From positions 1-36,034 of the forward strand of contig NZ_JAKFWS010000142.1 in the NCBI RefSeq assembly GCF_021731785.1: a stretch of DNA of 36,034 nt. Direction: 5' to 3'. The notes beneath the pieces were generated by a model. It saw nothing but the letters and a program-made list of their open reading frames with translations, was not told the DNA's origin and did no database searches. Every line of letters begins with the position of its first letter. Position 1 is the stretch's first letter. Positions 27,980-36,034 of the stretch are shown here, piece after piece. The DNA is from Methylocystis sp. (lineage in GTDB: Bacteria > Pseudomonadota > Alphaproteobacteria > Rhizobiales > Beijerinckiaceae). Made by a program: the position numbers and the translations under genes.

Positions 27980-28488
27980 CAATGCGCGCTCCCTGCGGCA
28001 GGCGCCGCCAGCGCCTTGGTCATCGTCGTATTGCCGAGCCATCGGCCGCCGATCTCGATCGTGTTGCGCGTTTTGGCCACATAGCCGCGCGCGGCGAAAA
28101 AATCGCGGGCGGCGTCGGAGGCGTCGACGCTGAGCGTCGCCGTCCCGCGCGCCCCGGCGAGCTTCTCGATGGCCTCGGCGAGCGCAGATCCAACGCCTTG
28201 GCGCGCCATGTCGGGCCGGACATAAAGCATGTCAAAAACCGTGTTGTCGCGCAGCGACGCAAACCCGACGATGTCGCCTTTGACAAGCGCGACGATGGTC
28301 AGCTCGGCCGCAAGCCGCGCCCCGAACGCCTCTACGTCGTCGGCCTCGGACGCCCAGGCCTCGCGCTGCCCGTCGTCATAATCCTCCTCGGCGAGTTCGT
28401 CGACGCTGTCGCGAAACAGCGCCGCGAGCGTCGCAGCGTCGGCGGGCATATAGGGGCGCAAGCCCGGCGTTGACGAACTCGGCGCCAT
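27979..28488 (-). CDS. GNAT-family N-acetyltransferase
   Basis: 169-residue acetyltransferase with the usual GNAT core: FRDSVDELAEEDYDDGQREAW near the start, strand VGFASLRDNTVFDMLYVRP, then the acetyl-CoA motif DMARQGVGSALAEAIEKLA and the C-terminal FFAARGYVAKTRNTIEIGG. The substrate is not known. The start ATG at 28488 is 2 bases after the stop of a 44-residue membrane peptide, and its stop overlaps cimA; the three are probably one transcription unit. Confidence 0.9.
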   Translation of the reverse strand: MAPSSSTPGLRPYMPADAATLAALFRDSVDELAEEDYDDGQREAWASEADDVEAFGARLAAELTIVALVKGDIVGFASLRDNTVFDMLYVRPDMARQGVGSALAEAIEKLAGARGTATLSVDASDAARDFFAARGYVAKTRNTIEIGGRWLGNTTMTKALAAPAAGSAH

Positions 28489-28490
28489 CG

Positions 28491-28625
28491 TCAGACGATC
28501 TCCAAGGCGCGCAGCAAATGCCAGGCGATGAAGGCCGCAAGCGCAAGGATCAACACCTTGAGCAAGAGATAGAACGCCCAATGGCGCTTGAACGGCAGCG
28601 TCTTTTTCCAGTCGTTATTGGACAT
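28491..28625 (-). CDS. 44-residue single-span membrane peptide
   Basis: The frame begins MSNNDWKKTLPFKRHWAF with a basic, polar head and continues with a hydrophobic helix YLLLKVLILALAAFIAWHLL before the end. The ATG at 28625 has AAAGG upstream at a suitable distance. The stop is 2 bases from the GNAT start, and downstream is cimA, so it belongs to a coupled group. No family recognised. Too short for most gene finders. The polar-head plus single-helix pattern is typical of small inner-membrane proteins; function unknown. Confidence 0.7.
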   Translation of the reverse strand: MSNNDWKKTLPFKRHWAFYLLLKVLILALAAFIAWHLLRALEIV

Positions 28626-28648
28626 CGGATACGCCTTTCTGGTCACCA

Positions 28649-28692
28649 CACCCGGTTCGCTTCGCGAACCACCCTCCCGTCAAGGGGAGGGA
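28649..28692. repeat. Palindromic repeat element, copy 1
   Basis: CACCCGG is followed by TTCGCTTCGCGAA and then CCACCCTCCC..CAAGGGGAGGGA, so two hairpins stand side by side. Copy 2 at 28778-28822 has the same layout in the opposite orientation. It lies in the 210-base gap between cysS and the 44-residue peptide gene. Such GGGAGGG hairpins are dispersed repeats in many alphaproteobacterial genomes. Confidence 0.7.
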
Positions 28693-28777
28693 CGGGCCTG
28701 CATCAGCACAACGCAGGATTTCATAGAGTACGACTTGCACCATTGATTGGATGCTATGTGAAGTCGCGCCGTTCCTC

Positions 28778-28822
28778 TCCCTCCCCCTTGCGGGGAGGGT
28801 GGCGCGCGCAGCGCGCCGGGTG
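28778..28822. repeat. Palindromic repeat element, copy 2 (inverted)
   Basis: Reverse complement reads CACCCGG, then GCGCGCTGCGCGCGC, then CACCCTCCCCGCAAGGGGGAGGGA in part, matching the layout of copy 1. The inner hairpin differs in sequence but keeps pairing (compensatory change), which indicates selection for structure or a family of related elements. It ends 14 bases before the cysS stop. Confidence 0.7.
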
Positions 28823-28835
28823 GGGGAAAGCGCGC

Positions 28836-30236
28836 TCATCGCTTCACCTCCCAGGTCGTCGTGCCGTCCTTATTGTCCTTGAGCGCGATGCCCATGGCGG
28901 CGAGTTCGTCGCGGATGCGATCGGACTCAGCCCAGTTTTTTGAAGCGCGGGCGGCATTGCGGGCGAAGATACGCATTTCAATTTCTTGTCCCTGCAATGT
29001 GAAAGCGCCGGGTTCAGCCCTCAGAACGTAGCGCTTCGCGGGAAGTCCAAAAATTCTTAGTGAACCCGCGAGGATCGAAGGATCCCGAACGGAGTGCAAT
29101 TTTGACAATGCAAGCGGCGTGTTCAAATCGTCGAGCAGTGCCTGCACTACCTCAGGAGATATAACTGTTGCCGTCGCATCGCCTACGCGTTCGAGCAAAC
29201 GCGTCAAATTAGTCTCCGCTTCCTCCAACGCCTTTACCGTCCAATCGATCGGCTGGCGATAATGCGTGCGCAGCATGGCGAGGCGCAGCACTTCGCCCGG
29301 CCACTTCCGCCCGCCGAACTTCTCCGTATGCAGCAGTTCGTGGATGGTCACGAAATTCCCCAGGCTCTTGGACATTTTCTCGCCCTCGACCTGCAGGAAG
29401 CCGTTATGCATCCAGTAATTCGCCATCACGTCACGCCCGAAGGCGCAGCAGCTTTGCGCGATCTCGTTTTCGTGATGCGGAAAGACGAGGTCGATGCCGC
29501 CGCCGTGTATGTCGAAGGTTTCGCCAAGATGCGCGGCTGACATTGCGGAACATTCGATGTGCCAGCCCGGCCGCCCTCGGCCCCAAGGACTTTGCCAACC
29601 CGGCTCGTCGTCCTTCGAAGGCTTCCACAGCACGAAATCCATATCGCCGCGCTTGTAGGGCGCGACGTCGACACGCGCGCCGGCGATCATCTCGTCGAGC
29701 GAGCGCCGCGACAGACGCCCGTAGCTTGGCATGGATGTCACATCGAACAGCACGTGGCCGTCAGCGGCATACGCGTGACCAGAATCGAGCAAGCGCTGAA
29801 TCAATCGAACCATGTCGATCTGCTTGTCGTCGTTCCTGATGTAATCTGTAGCGCGCGGCTCGATGGTCGGGTTCAAACATCCAAGAGCACGAACGTCTTC
29901 GTGGAATATGTCGATGGTCTGATCGGTCAGTTCTCGAATGGAAATCCCGCGTTCGAACGCCCGCGCGTTGATCTTGTCGTCGACGTCGGTGATGTTGCGG
30001 ACGTACGTAACCTTAGTTTCGCCCTTGCCGCCGTCCCACACGCCTTGTTTGGCGAGATGGCGCAGCAATCGAAACAACACGTCGAAGACGATGAGCGGCC
30101 TGGCGTTGCCGATATGGGCATAATCGTAAACCGTCGGCCCGCAGACATACATGCGCACCTGCGCGGGATCGATCGGACGGAATTCCTCCTTCGTCCGGGT
30201 CAGCGTGTTGTAGATTTTTAGCGCAGGCGTCGACAT
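28836..30236 (-). CDS. cysS: Cysteine-tRNA ligase
   Basis: 466-residue class I aminoacyl-tRNA synthetase. HIGH motif is YAHIGNAR at about residue 40, KMSKS is [10 protein letters not shown] at about 280. Zinc ligands are consistent with Cys32 in [11 protein letters not shown] and the region GWHIECSAM plus HHENEIAQS. The end has the DALR-like anticodon region. The ATG at 30236 starts the family's usual N-terminus ([14 protein letters not shown]). Codons are a little more AT-rich around 29000-29200. Monocistronic appearance. Confidence 0.97.
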   Translation of the reverse strand: MSTPALKIYNTLTRTKEEFRPIDPAQVRMYVCGPTVYDYAHIGNARPLIVFDVLFRLLRHLAKQGVWDGGKGETKVTYVRNITDVDDKINARAFERGISIRELTDQTIDIFHEDVRALGCLNPTIEPRATDYIRNDDKQIDMVRLIQRLLDSGHAYAADGHVLFDVTSMPSYGRLSRRSLDEMIAGARVDVAPYKRGDMDFVLWKPSKDDEPGWQSPWGRGRPGWHIECSAMSAAHLGETFDIHGGGIDLVFPHHENEIAQSCCAFGRDVMANYWMHNGFLQVEGEKMSKSLGNFVTIHELLHTEKFGGRKWPGEVLRLAMLRTHYRQPIDWTVKALEEAETNLTRLLERVGDATATVISPEVVQALLDDLNTPLALSKLHSVRDPSILAGSLRIFGLPAKRYVLRAEPGAFTLQGQEIEMRIFARNAARASKNWAESDRIRDELAAMGIALKDNKDGTTTWEVKR

Positions 30237-30507
30237 GAATTTCCCCGCAAGGCCGCCGGCCGGGGCGTCGTTTCATGTCGTTTGGAGAGACGTGACGGCT
30301 CCGGCCAGCGTGATCGCTAGCTGATAATGGTCTCGCGACAAATGGTGAACCGAAGCGTCATGGCGGCGACCATGCGCTAAAGCGCGGCGCCGCGCAAGCG
30401 CGAGCCGGCTCGGGGACTTGCTTTGGCCGCGAGCGGCTTAACCGGCGTTTTACCGCTCTGCGCTAGCTCTGATGTCGAGCTGTCGGGTCGCGTGGGGTTT
30501 GTTGGTC

Positions 30508-30840
30508 ATGCCAAAGTTTGTAGCGCCGGTTGGACGGCGCGCATTTGCGCTGCTGTTCGCCGGAGTTTTGATCGTCGCCGGCTGCTCGTTCAGCGCCTAT
30601 GCCGAGCCGGGCCCAGGCGCCGCTTATGTCATCTCGGACCAAGAGGGCTACGGCCTGCTGGAATGCCTTACCGGCAAAGCAGACTGCGGCCAAATCGTCG
30701 CCGATTCCTGGTGCGCGGCGCATGGCCATGGCGCGGCCAGAGCATTCGGCCGCGCCGACGATGTGACCGCCTCGACCGATGTGAAGGCGACGGGCGCGTC
30801 AATCCAGCCCGACGCCGCCATCGTCGCATGCATGGATTAG
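30508..30840 (+). CDS. Small exported protein, possible lipoprotein, unknown function
   Basis: 110 residues beginning MPKFVAPVGRRAFALLF with a basic head and hydrophobic stretch. The stretch ends VAGC, which fits a lipobox, and SAYAEP, which fits signal peptidase I; either is possible. The mature part contains GAAYVISDQEGYGLLEC and CGQIVADSWCAAHGHGAA, with four or five cysteines that may form disulfides. I recall similar unnamed Rhizobiales proteins. The stop TAG overlaps the stop of the convergent creA-like gene (TTAG at 30837-30840). Confidence 0.75.
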   Translation: MPKFVAPVGRRAFALLFAGVLIVAGCSFSAYAEPGPGAAYVISDQEGYGLLECLTGKADCGQIVADSWCAAHGHGAARAFGRADDVTASTDVKATGASIQPDAAIVACMD

Positions 30841-31361
30841 CGGTTCAGAAACTCTCCGCACTGCGGGACGTCGTTCTGTCCCGTCCAGGGTTGGATCGCG
30901 ACAGTCGAGGTCGAGCTTTCGGGCGAGCCGTCCACGAGCTTGTCCGAATAGACCATATAGACGAGCACATTGCGCTTAGAATCGCACCCGCGCACGATAT
31001 GCATTCGCTTGAACAGCAGCGAACGCCGCTCGCTGAACGCCGTATCGCCCTGGCCGAATTTCTCCTTGAATTTGATCGGACCGTATTGCCGGCAGGCGAG
31101 CGAAACCTCCGACGACTGCTCCGCCACGCCGAACATGCCGGCGACGCCGCCTTTTTCATGCGCCGTATAATAGCAGGCGACCCCGTCGATGATCGGATCG
31201 TCGATCGCGTAGGTGGCGAGCTTGTCATTCGGGGTCAACAGCTTGAAATCGACCGATTTGCGGAAAACGAGATCCGGCCCGTTATCCGCAAGAGCCGGCG
31301 CGGCGCCGAAAGAAAGCGTGAAAATCGTCGGAATCAGTGCAAGCAGTATGGAACGCTTCAT
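30837..31361 (-). CDS. creA: CreA family protein
   Basis: 174-residue exported protein of the CreA family (unknown function, periplasmic). The signal peptide starts MKRSILLALIPTIFTLSFG and ends at ALADNG. Conserved blocks include CYYTAHEKGGVAGMFGVAE, SLACRQYGPI and GCDSKRNVLVYMVYSDKLVDGSP. The ATG at 31361 has GGAGG 7 bases upstream. Longer frames up to 31616 are not supported. The stop TAA overlaps the stop of the convergent gene at 30840. A 299-base gap lies upstream before the DUF2865 gene (divergent). Confidence 0.9.
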   Translation of the reverse strand: MKRSILLALIPTIFTLSFGAAPALADNGPDLVFRKSVDFKLLTPNDKLATYAIDDPIIDGVACYYTAHEKGGVAGMFGVAEQSSEVSLACRQYGPIKFKEKFGQGDTAFSERRSLLFKRMHIVRGCDSKRNVLVYMVYSDKLVDGSPESSTSTVAIQPWTGQNDVPQCGEFLNR

Positions 31362-31660
31362 TTCGGCAACCTCCAAGGCGACGCCGTCGCCGATATGGGC
31401 GAAGTAGCGCCGCAAGTGAAGGGCTTCGACCCTGGACGAGGCAAAAAATTCCGCGCGCCCATGGGGGTTGACTCCCGCGCCGGCGCCTTGTTGCCGACAT
31501 GATGCGCGGGACAATCTACAGGCGTTTGCGCTGGGCCGGGTATTGGCGAAAATGGCGATTCGTCGCAAGAGGGCGCATACCGCAGAATGCGCCGCGGGCC
31601 GCCGCACAAGCGGCACGGCGTTTTGCGCGCATGTGAAAGAACCAAAAGTTCAATGGGGCC
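31362..31660. other. Divergent gap between creA and the DUF2865 gene
   Basis: 299 bases between diverging starts; should contain both promoters. No clear promoter boxes, operator or hairpin with a tail found. Frames that cross it are extensions of neighbouring frames without ribosome sites. Confidence 0.45.
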
Positions 31661-32773
31661 GTGATCATAGATATCTCTTCAACCAATGACGCCTCCAAGC
31701 GGACCCTGCTGGCGGTCATCGCCGTCGCGGCGTTCGGCCTCTTCGCCGTTTCGCCCGCCGCCGCCGAAAGTCCCTACTGCACGGAGTTGCGCGCCCAGAT
31801 CGCCCGCGCCAGCGCCGGCAATCACGCCGGCCGCTACCAGGCCGCCGCCGCCAGGCAGCGCGGCGAATATGCCCGCGTCGCCGCCAAAGCACGGGCGTTC
31901 GGCTGCGATCGCGGCCAATTTCTGTTTTTCGGCGACCCCCCGTCGCCTCAGTGCGGACCCATCAACGCGCAACTCAATCAGCTTTCGAGCGCCATCGCCG
32001 CCTCTGAACGGGCCGTCTCCGACGACGGCGGCCAGCGCCAGGCGCTCACCGCCCGCTATGAGGCCGAGTGCCGCAATCCCCAGCCCGCGCAGGCGCGCCT
32101 GGCGCGACCGCGCGGTTTCTTTGAGGAGCTGTTCGGCGTCGGGCCGGCCGAGAATCCGACGATCATGGAGCCTGATCCGGGGCTCGAGCAATTGGACGAG
32201 ACGCCGCGCGGGGGCCCGATGGCGATCTGCGTGCGCCAATGCGACGGCGGCTTTTTCCCGATCAGCTATGCGGCGCGCAGCTCCAATCTCGACGATCTCG
32301 CGGCGATGTGCCGGGCGCTCTGTCCAAACGCCGAAGTGAAGCTCTATACGGCGTCGCAATGGAAGGGCCTCGGCTCCGCTCTTTCGATCGACGGAGAGGC
32401 CTATTCGGACCATCCCAACGCCCATAAATTCGAGAAGGTCTACGATTCGGCCTGCGGCTGTAAGCCGCCCGGACAGTCTTGGGCCGAAGCGCTCGCGGGG
32501 GCCGAGCGGCTCATCGCCGAGCGTCACGCGAAGGATCAGGTCGTCACCGCCGAGCAGGCTGAGCAATTGTCGCGCCCGCAGGCGCCCGGCGTTTCGCGGG
32601 GACGGAAGGCGAAAGGGCCTGTCCCGGCGCCAGAGCCGGCGGCGGTCGCGCCCGCGGCGCAGACGCCGGCCGGCGCTGAGGAAGGGGCCGCCGCTGCGCC
32701 GGAAACCTATCGCGAGGTCGTCGGACCCGACGGAATTAAGCGTCGCGTGCGGGTGGTCGCGCCGGCGTTGTGA
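31661..32773 (+). CDS. DUF2865 domain exported protein
   Basis: 370 residues beginning with GTG at 31661 (GGGG just upstream). A signal peptide ends near AVSPAAAESP. The Gln/Ala-rich helical region (about 40-150) with CysxxG patterns precedes the DUF2865 core ICVRQCDGGFFPISYA at about residue 190, followed by CRALCPNAEVKLYTAS and the CGCKPPGQSW block; the several cysteines suggest disulfides or metal binding in the periplasm. The C-terminus is Pro/Ala-rich and ends RVRVVAPAL. DUF2865 is common in Rhizobiales; function unknown. It is convergent with cckA, 33 bases apart. Confidence 0.88.
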   Translation: MIIDISSTNDASKRTLLAVIAVAAFGLFAVSPAAAESPYCTELRAQIARASAGNHAGRYQAAAARQRGEYARVAAKARAFGCDRGQFLFFGDPPSPQCGPINAQLNQLSSAIAASERAVSDDGGQRQALTARYEAECRNPQPAQARLARPRGFFEELFGVGPAENPTIMEPDPGLEQLDETPRGGPMAICVRQCDGGFFPISYAARSSNLDDLAAMCRALCPNAEVKLYTASQWKGLGSALSIDGEAYSDHPNAHKFEKVYDSACGCKPPGQSWAEALAGAERLIAERHAKDQVVTAEQAEQLSRPQAPGVSRGRKAKGPVPAPEPAAVAPAAQTPAGAEEGAAAAPETYREVVGPDGIKRRVRVVAPAL

Positions 32774-32806
32774 GGCGGAGGCGGGGCGCACTCATCAGTT
32801 CTGGCG

Positions 32807-35329
32807 TCACGGCATATGCGCCTTCACCGTCTCGATCAGCTGTTTGATCGAGAACGGCTTGGCCAGGAATCCGAAGTCGCCTTCGGGAAGATTCTTGGCG
32901 AAAGCCTCTTCCGCGTAACCTGAGACGAAGATGACTTTCGCCGCGACCCCGCGCTTGCGCAGTTCGGCGAACATGGCGGGGCCGTCCATCTCCGGCATCA
33001 CCACATCCGAGACGATGAGATCAATCTTGCCGTCGACGCGATTGACGACCTCGAGCGCTTCCATGCCCGTCGCCGCTTCGAGCACGGTGAAACCGCGCGA
33101 CGTTAGCGCCCGAGAGCCGATCGAGCGCACGGCGTCCTCGTCTTCGACCAGCAGAATCACGCCTTGGCCAGTGTAGTCCGTGGCGGCCTTGGGCGAATCC
33201 GACTTTTGGGCCGTCTCCTTTTCCTCCGGCACATATCGCGGCAGGAAAATGCGGAAAATCGTGCCGCGCCCGACCTCGCTGTCGACGAACAGGAAGCCGC
33301 CGGATTGCTTGACGATGCCGAAGACCGTCGAAAGTCCGAGCCCCGTGCCTTTGCCGACCTCCTTCGTAGTGAAAAATGGTTCGAAGATTTTTTCTTTCAC
33401 GTCCGCCGGAATGCCGCTGCCCGTGTCGGCGACCTCGATCAGCACATAATCCGCCGGCGGCAGCGCCGCTTCGCCGATGGCGGCGCATTCGGAAGCGACG
33501 ACATTGCGCGTGCGGATCTGGACGCGGCCGCCAGACTCGAGCATGGCGTCGCGCGCGTTGACGACGAGATTGATGATCACCTGTTCGAACTGGGTGATGT
33601 CGGCCTTGACGAACCACAGGTCGCGGCCGAGCCGCAATTCGAGTTCGTTCTTCTCGCCGACGATGCGGCGCAACAGATTTTGCACTTCGGAGAGCGCGTC
33701 GCCGAGCTGCAAGACTTGCGGACGCAGAGTCTGGCGGCGGGAAAACGCGAGCAATTGGCGCGTCAGTCCAGCGGCGCGATTAGCAGTTTCCTTGATCTGC
33801 CGGATGTCGCGAAATGCCGGATCGGTCGGCCGGTGACTGGACAGCAGCAAGTCCGAATAGCCGATGATCGCGGTCAGCATATTGTTGAAGTCATGCGCGA
33901 TGCCGCCGGCGAGCTGGCCGACCGCGTTCATCTTCTGGGACTGTGCGAACTCCTCCTGCAGTTTGCGTTGCTCGGTCGTGTCGAGCGCATAGACCATCGC
34001 GCCTTTCTTGCCGGCGTCTTCGGCCGAGGAAACGAAGAAACGCGCCGATCGAGGACCGCCGCCGGCCTCGTCTTCGAACATGACATTAACCGGGCGCACT
34101 TCGCCCTTGCCTTCAATGGCGTCCTCGATCGCCGCGCGCAGCGCCGGGCCGTCGCGTTCGCCGAGTCCCGCAAGCACCGACCAGGGCGCCGCGGCCCCGC
34201 CCTGCCCCGACTTCACGGCCTGCGGCAACAAATTCATGAAAGCGGCGTTCGACGTCAGCACGCGGCCCTCGCCGTCGAGCGTTGCCATCGCCATCGGGGT
34301 CGAATTGAAAAAGCGCGCGAACCGAACTTCGGCGGCACGCAAATTCTCTTCCGGCTGTTCGCCGGACGCGCGGTTGAGCGCCAAGGTGCGCGAGGGGCCC
34401 GCTTGCCCGTCCTGGCCGAAAGCCACCTGATGCAGCAGCCTGACGGGGAGCGCCTTGCCGTTGCGGCACCGTAGGTCGAGGTCGATCTGCTCGGTGCGCA
34501 CGTCCCCAGGGGAGCCGGATACCGCCGCGAGAAGCGCCGCGCCATTGTCGGCGATAATTGAAGAAAGCGTCGCGCCGCCGGATCCGACCTGAGTGAGATC
34601 GTAACCCAGCCAGCCGGCCAGCGTTTTGTTCATGTAAGAGACGGCGCCGTCGGGATCGGCGGAGAAAAAACCAGCCGGCGCGTGATCGAGAAAGTCGATC
34701 GCATGCTGGAGTTCCTGGAAGACGTTCTCCTGCCGCTGTCGATCGGCGGTTACGTCGGCGACGGTCCACAGACAGATACGGTCTCCAGTCGCCGGCAGCG
34801 GCCGGACGCGAATCCGATACCAGCCGACGTGCCCCTGTCCAGAGAGCGGCGGCGACAGCCGCAAATCTTCGCTGTGGGAAACGCCAGCGCGCGCCGCCTG
34901 CGCCAATCTGTAAATCGCCTCCGAGACTTCAGGCGGTCCCGAGAACAGCCTCTCGACGACCTGAACGCCGGAAGAGTCTTTCGCGGCGCACATCGCTCGA
35001 TAGGCTTCGTTGGCGTAGACGATGCGCCCGTCGCCCCTTGCGACGAGAAGCCCCTCGCTCGAGGTGTCGGCGATGAACTTCGTCAGATCATTGTTCGCGA
35101 CGCGGCCGGAGAACTGGATCAATCCGATGGCGTACGCGCAAAGAAAGAAGATTCCGGCGACTCCGAAGATCGCCAGCGCCAGCACAGTGACGCGCGGCGC
35201 GAGATCCGAAGGAGTCAAGTAATAGGCGGCGATCGCTCCGACCAGCGCAATGACGAGGGCGAGCGTCAATCCCACATTCGGAGGCCGCTCGCTGCGCTCT
35301 ATGGCCGAGGATCCCGTCCTGTCGGTCAT
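32807..35329 (-). CDS. cckA: Hybrid histidine kinase CckA
   Basis: 840-residue membrane hybrid kinase/phosphatase that, via ChpT, controls CtrA phosphorylation and the cell cycle. Two membrane helices lie at about 20-40 and 48-72. PAS-type domains follow (about 85-190, 205-320, 330-450). The phosphorylated His479 is in [19 protein letters not shown], the ATPase has [10 protein letters not shown] and [20 protein letters not shown], and the receiver domain has Asp775 in [10 protein letters not shown]. The domain order and the HDFNN type are CckA-specific. The ATG at 35329 starts the family-like N-terminus. The upstream gap holds a full CtrA box and three GANTC sites. Confidence 0.96.
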   Translation of the reverse strand: MTDRTGSSAIERSERPPNVGLTLALVIALVGAIAAYYLTPSDLAPRVTVLALAIFGVAGIFFLCAYAIGLIQFSGRVANNDLTKFIADTSSEGLLVARGDGRIVYANEAYRAMCAAKDSSGVQVVERLFSGPPEVSEAIYRLAQAARAGVSHSEDLRLSPPLSGQGHVGWYRIRVRPLPATGDRICLWTVADVTADRQRQENVFQELQHAIDFLDHAPAGFFSADPDGAVSYMNKTLAGWLGYDLTQVGSGGATLSSIIADNGAALLAAVSGSPGDVRTEQIDLDLRCRNGKALPVRLLHQVAFGQDGQAGPSRTLALNRASGEQPEENLRAAEVRFARFFNSTPMAMATLDGEGRVLTSNAAFMNLLPQAVKSGQGGAAAPWSVLAGLGERDGPALRAAIEDAIEGKGEVRPVNVMFEDEAGGGPRSARFFVSSAEDAGKKGAMVYALDTTEQRKLQEEFAQSQKMNAVGQLAGGIAHDFNNMLTAIIGYSDLLLSSHRPTDPAFRDIRQIKETANRAAGLTRQLLAFSRRQTLRPQVLQLGDALSEVQNLLRRIVGEKNELELRLGRDLWFVKADITQFEQVIINLVVNARDAMLESGGRVQIRTRNVVASECAAIGEAALPPADYVLIEVADTGSGIPADVKEKIFEPFFTTKEVGKGTGLGLSTVFGIVKQSGGFLFVDSEVGRGTIFRIFLPRYVPEEKETAQKSDSPKAATDYTGQGVILLVEDEDAVRSIGSRALTSRGFTVLEAATGMEALEVVNRVDGKIDLIVSDVVMPEMDGPAMFAELRKRGVAAKVIFVSGYAEEAFAKNLPEGDFGFLAKPFSIKQLIETVKAHMP

Positions 35330-35393
35330 TTGTTAACCACCCGCCATATCTCGCTATCGCCGAGCGCGACGGCCGTGCTAACGCTGGCGTCGT

Positions 35394-35481
35394 GACTCAG
35401 CGGACGCTTGTAGAATCATCTGAACAATGGCCGTGGACGACAACAATAGCAACGCCGCAAGTGGGAATAGGACACTGATTC
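35394..35481. promoter_or_regulatory. Three GANTC (CcrM) sites in the cckA upstream region
   Basis: GACTC at 35394-35398, GAATC at 35413-35417 and GATTC at 35477-35481 lie within 88 bases. GANTC is the CcrM methylation motif used for cell-cycle-timed transcription in alphaproteobacteria. A chance occurrence would be one per several hundred bases in this composition; the group is suggestive only. Confidence 0.4.
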
Positions 35482-35489
35482 GTCGCACA

Positions 35490-35505
35490 TTAACCATTCA
35501 TTAAC
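35490..35505. promoter_or_regulatory. CtrA-binding box
   Basis: TTAACCATTCATTAAC matches the full CtrA consensus TTAA-N7-TTAAC: TTAA at 35490-35493 and TTAA at 35501-35504 with exactly 7 bases between, then C. It lies 161 bases upstream of the cckA start and 76 bases upstream of the FliO-like start. CtrA could regulate either gene; control of cckA would be feedback in the CckA-ChpT-CtrA pathway. Confidence 0.75.
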
Positions 35506-35580
35506 CTTTTTTCAGCGCTTGCCAGAAATGCTGTTAATTTGGCAAGGTTCACGCGCGTTCGAACCAGAGATCAGCCGTTC

Positions 35581-36034
35581 ATGCCCGATAAGTTCACTCA
35601 GCTGCTGCCGGCGCTTGGAGCGCTTGTCGCGTTCCTCGTCGCAGCGGTTCTCGTTCTATATATTTTCCGTCTGATATTCGGACGCCGCATCCGTGCTCCC
35701 GGCGGCCGCAACCGCGCCCGGCGCCTGGACATTGTCGACGTCTTTGACGTCGATCGCGAGCGCCAGCTCGTCATTGTGCGGCGCGACAACACCGAACATT
35801 TGCTTCTGATCGGGGGCCCCAACGACGTCCTGGTCGAGGGGACAATCAACCGGCTCGAGGGCGCCGTCGGCCGCCCGCCGGAAACGCGCGCTGGTCCGGC
35901 CGCCGCAAACTGGCCGGCCGGGCCCACATCTTCTTCGAGAGAATTGGAAACGCCGCTGCCGACTCCGGCCGCAGCCGCGGCCCTCAATCTGCCGCCGGAT
36001 CTTTTTGCGCCGGCGCCGACAAAGTCTCCTACGC
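35581..36034 (+). CDS. FliO-like membrane protein (3' end beyond the window)
   Basis: 151 residues are visible from the ATG at 35581, cut by the window edge. One transmembrane helix near residues 10-31 (LGALVAFLVAAVLVLYIF) is followed by a basic segment and a small beta domain: LDIVDVFDVDRERQLVIVRRD then NTEHLLLIGGPNDVLVE, which resembles the FliO/YscT-associated domain of flagellar biosynthesis proteins. A long Pro/Ala-rich region follows. Alphaproteobacteria often carry such a gene next to cckA outside the flagellar cluster, so its role may not be flagellar assembly. It shares the upstream region with cckA, including the CtrA box. Confidence 0.8.
   Translation, partial: MPDKFTQLLPALGALVAFLVAAVLVLYIFRLIFGRRIRAPGGRNRARRLDIVDVFDVDRERQLVIVRRDNTEHLLLIGGPNDVLVEGTINRLEGAVGRPPETRAGPAAANWPAGPTSSSRELETPLPTPAAAAALNLPPDLFAPAPTKSPT

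Noticed and set aside
30423-31502. A long plus-strand frame across the small exported gene and creA
   Set aside because: It overlaps two better-supported genes, has no domain and no ribosome site, and is antisense to creA.
31679-32791. A 370-codon minus-strand frame
   Set aside because: Antisense to the DUF2865 gene, which has a signal peptide and conserved cysteine blocks.
33164-34474. A 436-codon plus-strand frame
   Set aside because: Antisense to the kinase and receiver parts of cckA, and Arg/Asp-rich without domain.

Overview
The window is high-GC and reads as the chromosome of an alphaproteobacterium of the Hyphomicrobiales (Rhizobiales). Supporting signs are a CckA-type hybrid kinase facing a FliO-like gene across a full CtrA box, a DUF2865 protein, a long N-terminally extended UvrB, the folE/hisI/IscU-like neighbourhood, an Omp25/31-type barrel and PAS_5 and CreA proteins. 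The overall style resembles the Methylocystis/Methylosinus/Beijerinckia group, but no methane-oxidation gene is present, so the genus is only a guess. Almost every gene is ordinary chromosomal housekeeping. I see no insertion sequence, prophage, CRISPR array, rRNA or tRNA.

Region by region. 1-1872: ftsH (minus strand, 3' end cut by the window edge). 1873-2702: mostly non-coding, with one possible 27-residue hydrophobic peptide. 2703-4246: a luxR-luxI pair on the minus strand, translationally coupled, with a plausible promoter and overlapping dyad; both proteins depart from the family at key residues. 4247-5197: an outer-membrane barrel with its terminator. 5684-7791: a PAS_5 protein, a rhomboid protease and a CBS-pair protein. 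7801-7822: a perfect 22-bp palindrome. 7895-10769: a patatin, then folE-hisI, then a divergent IscU-like scaffold. 10853-14442: a DAACS transporter, then ruvC-ruvA-ruvB. 14449-16376: a minus-strand group of 1-Cys peroxiredoxin, persulfide dioxygenase-rhodanese fusion and a 35-residue membrane peptide. 16641-19145: ybgC-like thioesterase, alr, then infA-maf on the minus strand. 19302-22653: uvrB and a divergent VapBC module. 22709-25633: a small conserved-looking ORF, an exported membrane-anchored protein and an Atm1-type ABC exporter. 25734-30236: a LOG-family enzyme, then on the minus strand cysS, and a coupled trio of 44-residue membrane peptide, GNAT acetyltransferase and citramalate synthase. 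30508-32773: two exported proteins with interlocked stop codons and a DUF2865 protein. 32807-36034: cckA and the FliO-like gene.

How the genes work together. RuvABC and UvrB are DNA repair; FtsH and rhomboid are membrane proteolysis; folE, hisI, cimA and alr serve folate, histidine, isoleucine and cell-wall precursors; infA and cysS serve translation. Peroxiredoxin and persulfide dioxygenase-rhodanese look like a thiol/sulfide detoxification unit, and Atm1 (usually a glutathione-conjugate exporter) fits the same theme. The two regulatory points of most interest are the divergent luxR-luxI pair near ftsH and the CtrA/CcrM-type signals between cckA and the FliO-like gene. The genome is compact: several gene pairs share ATGA, TGATG, TTGA or TTAG overlaps.
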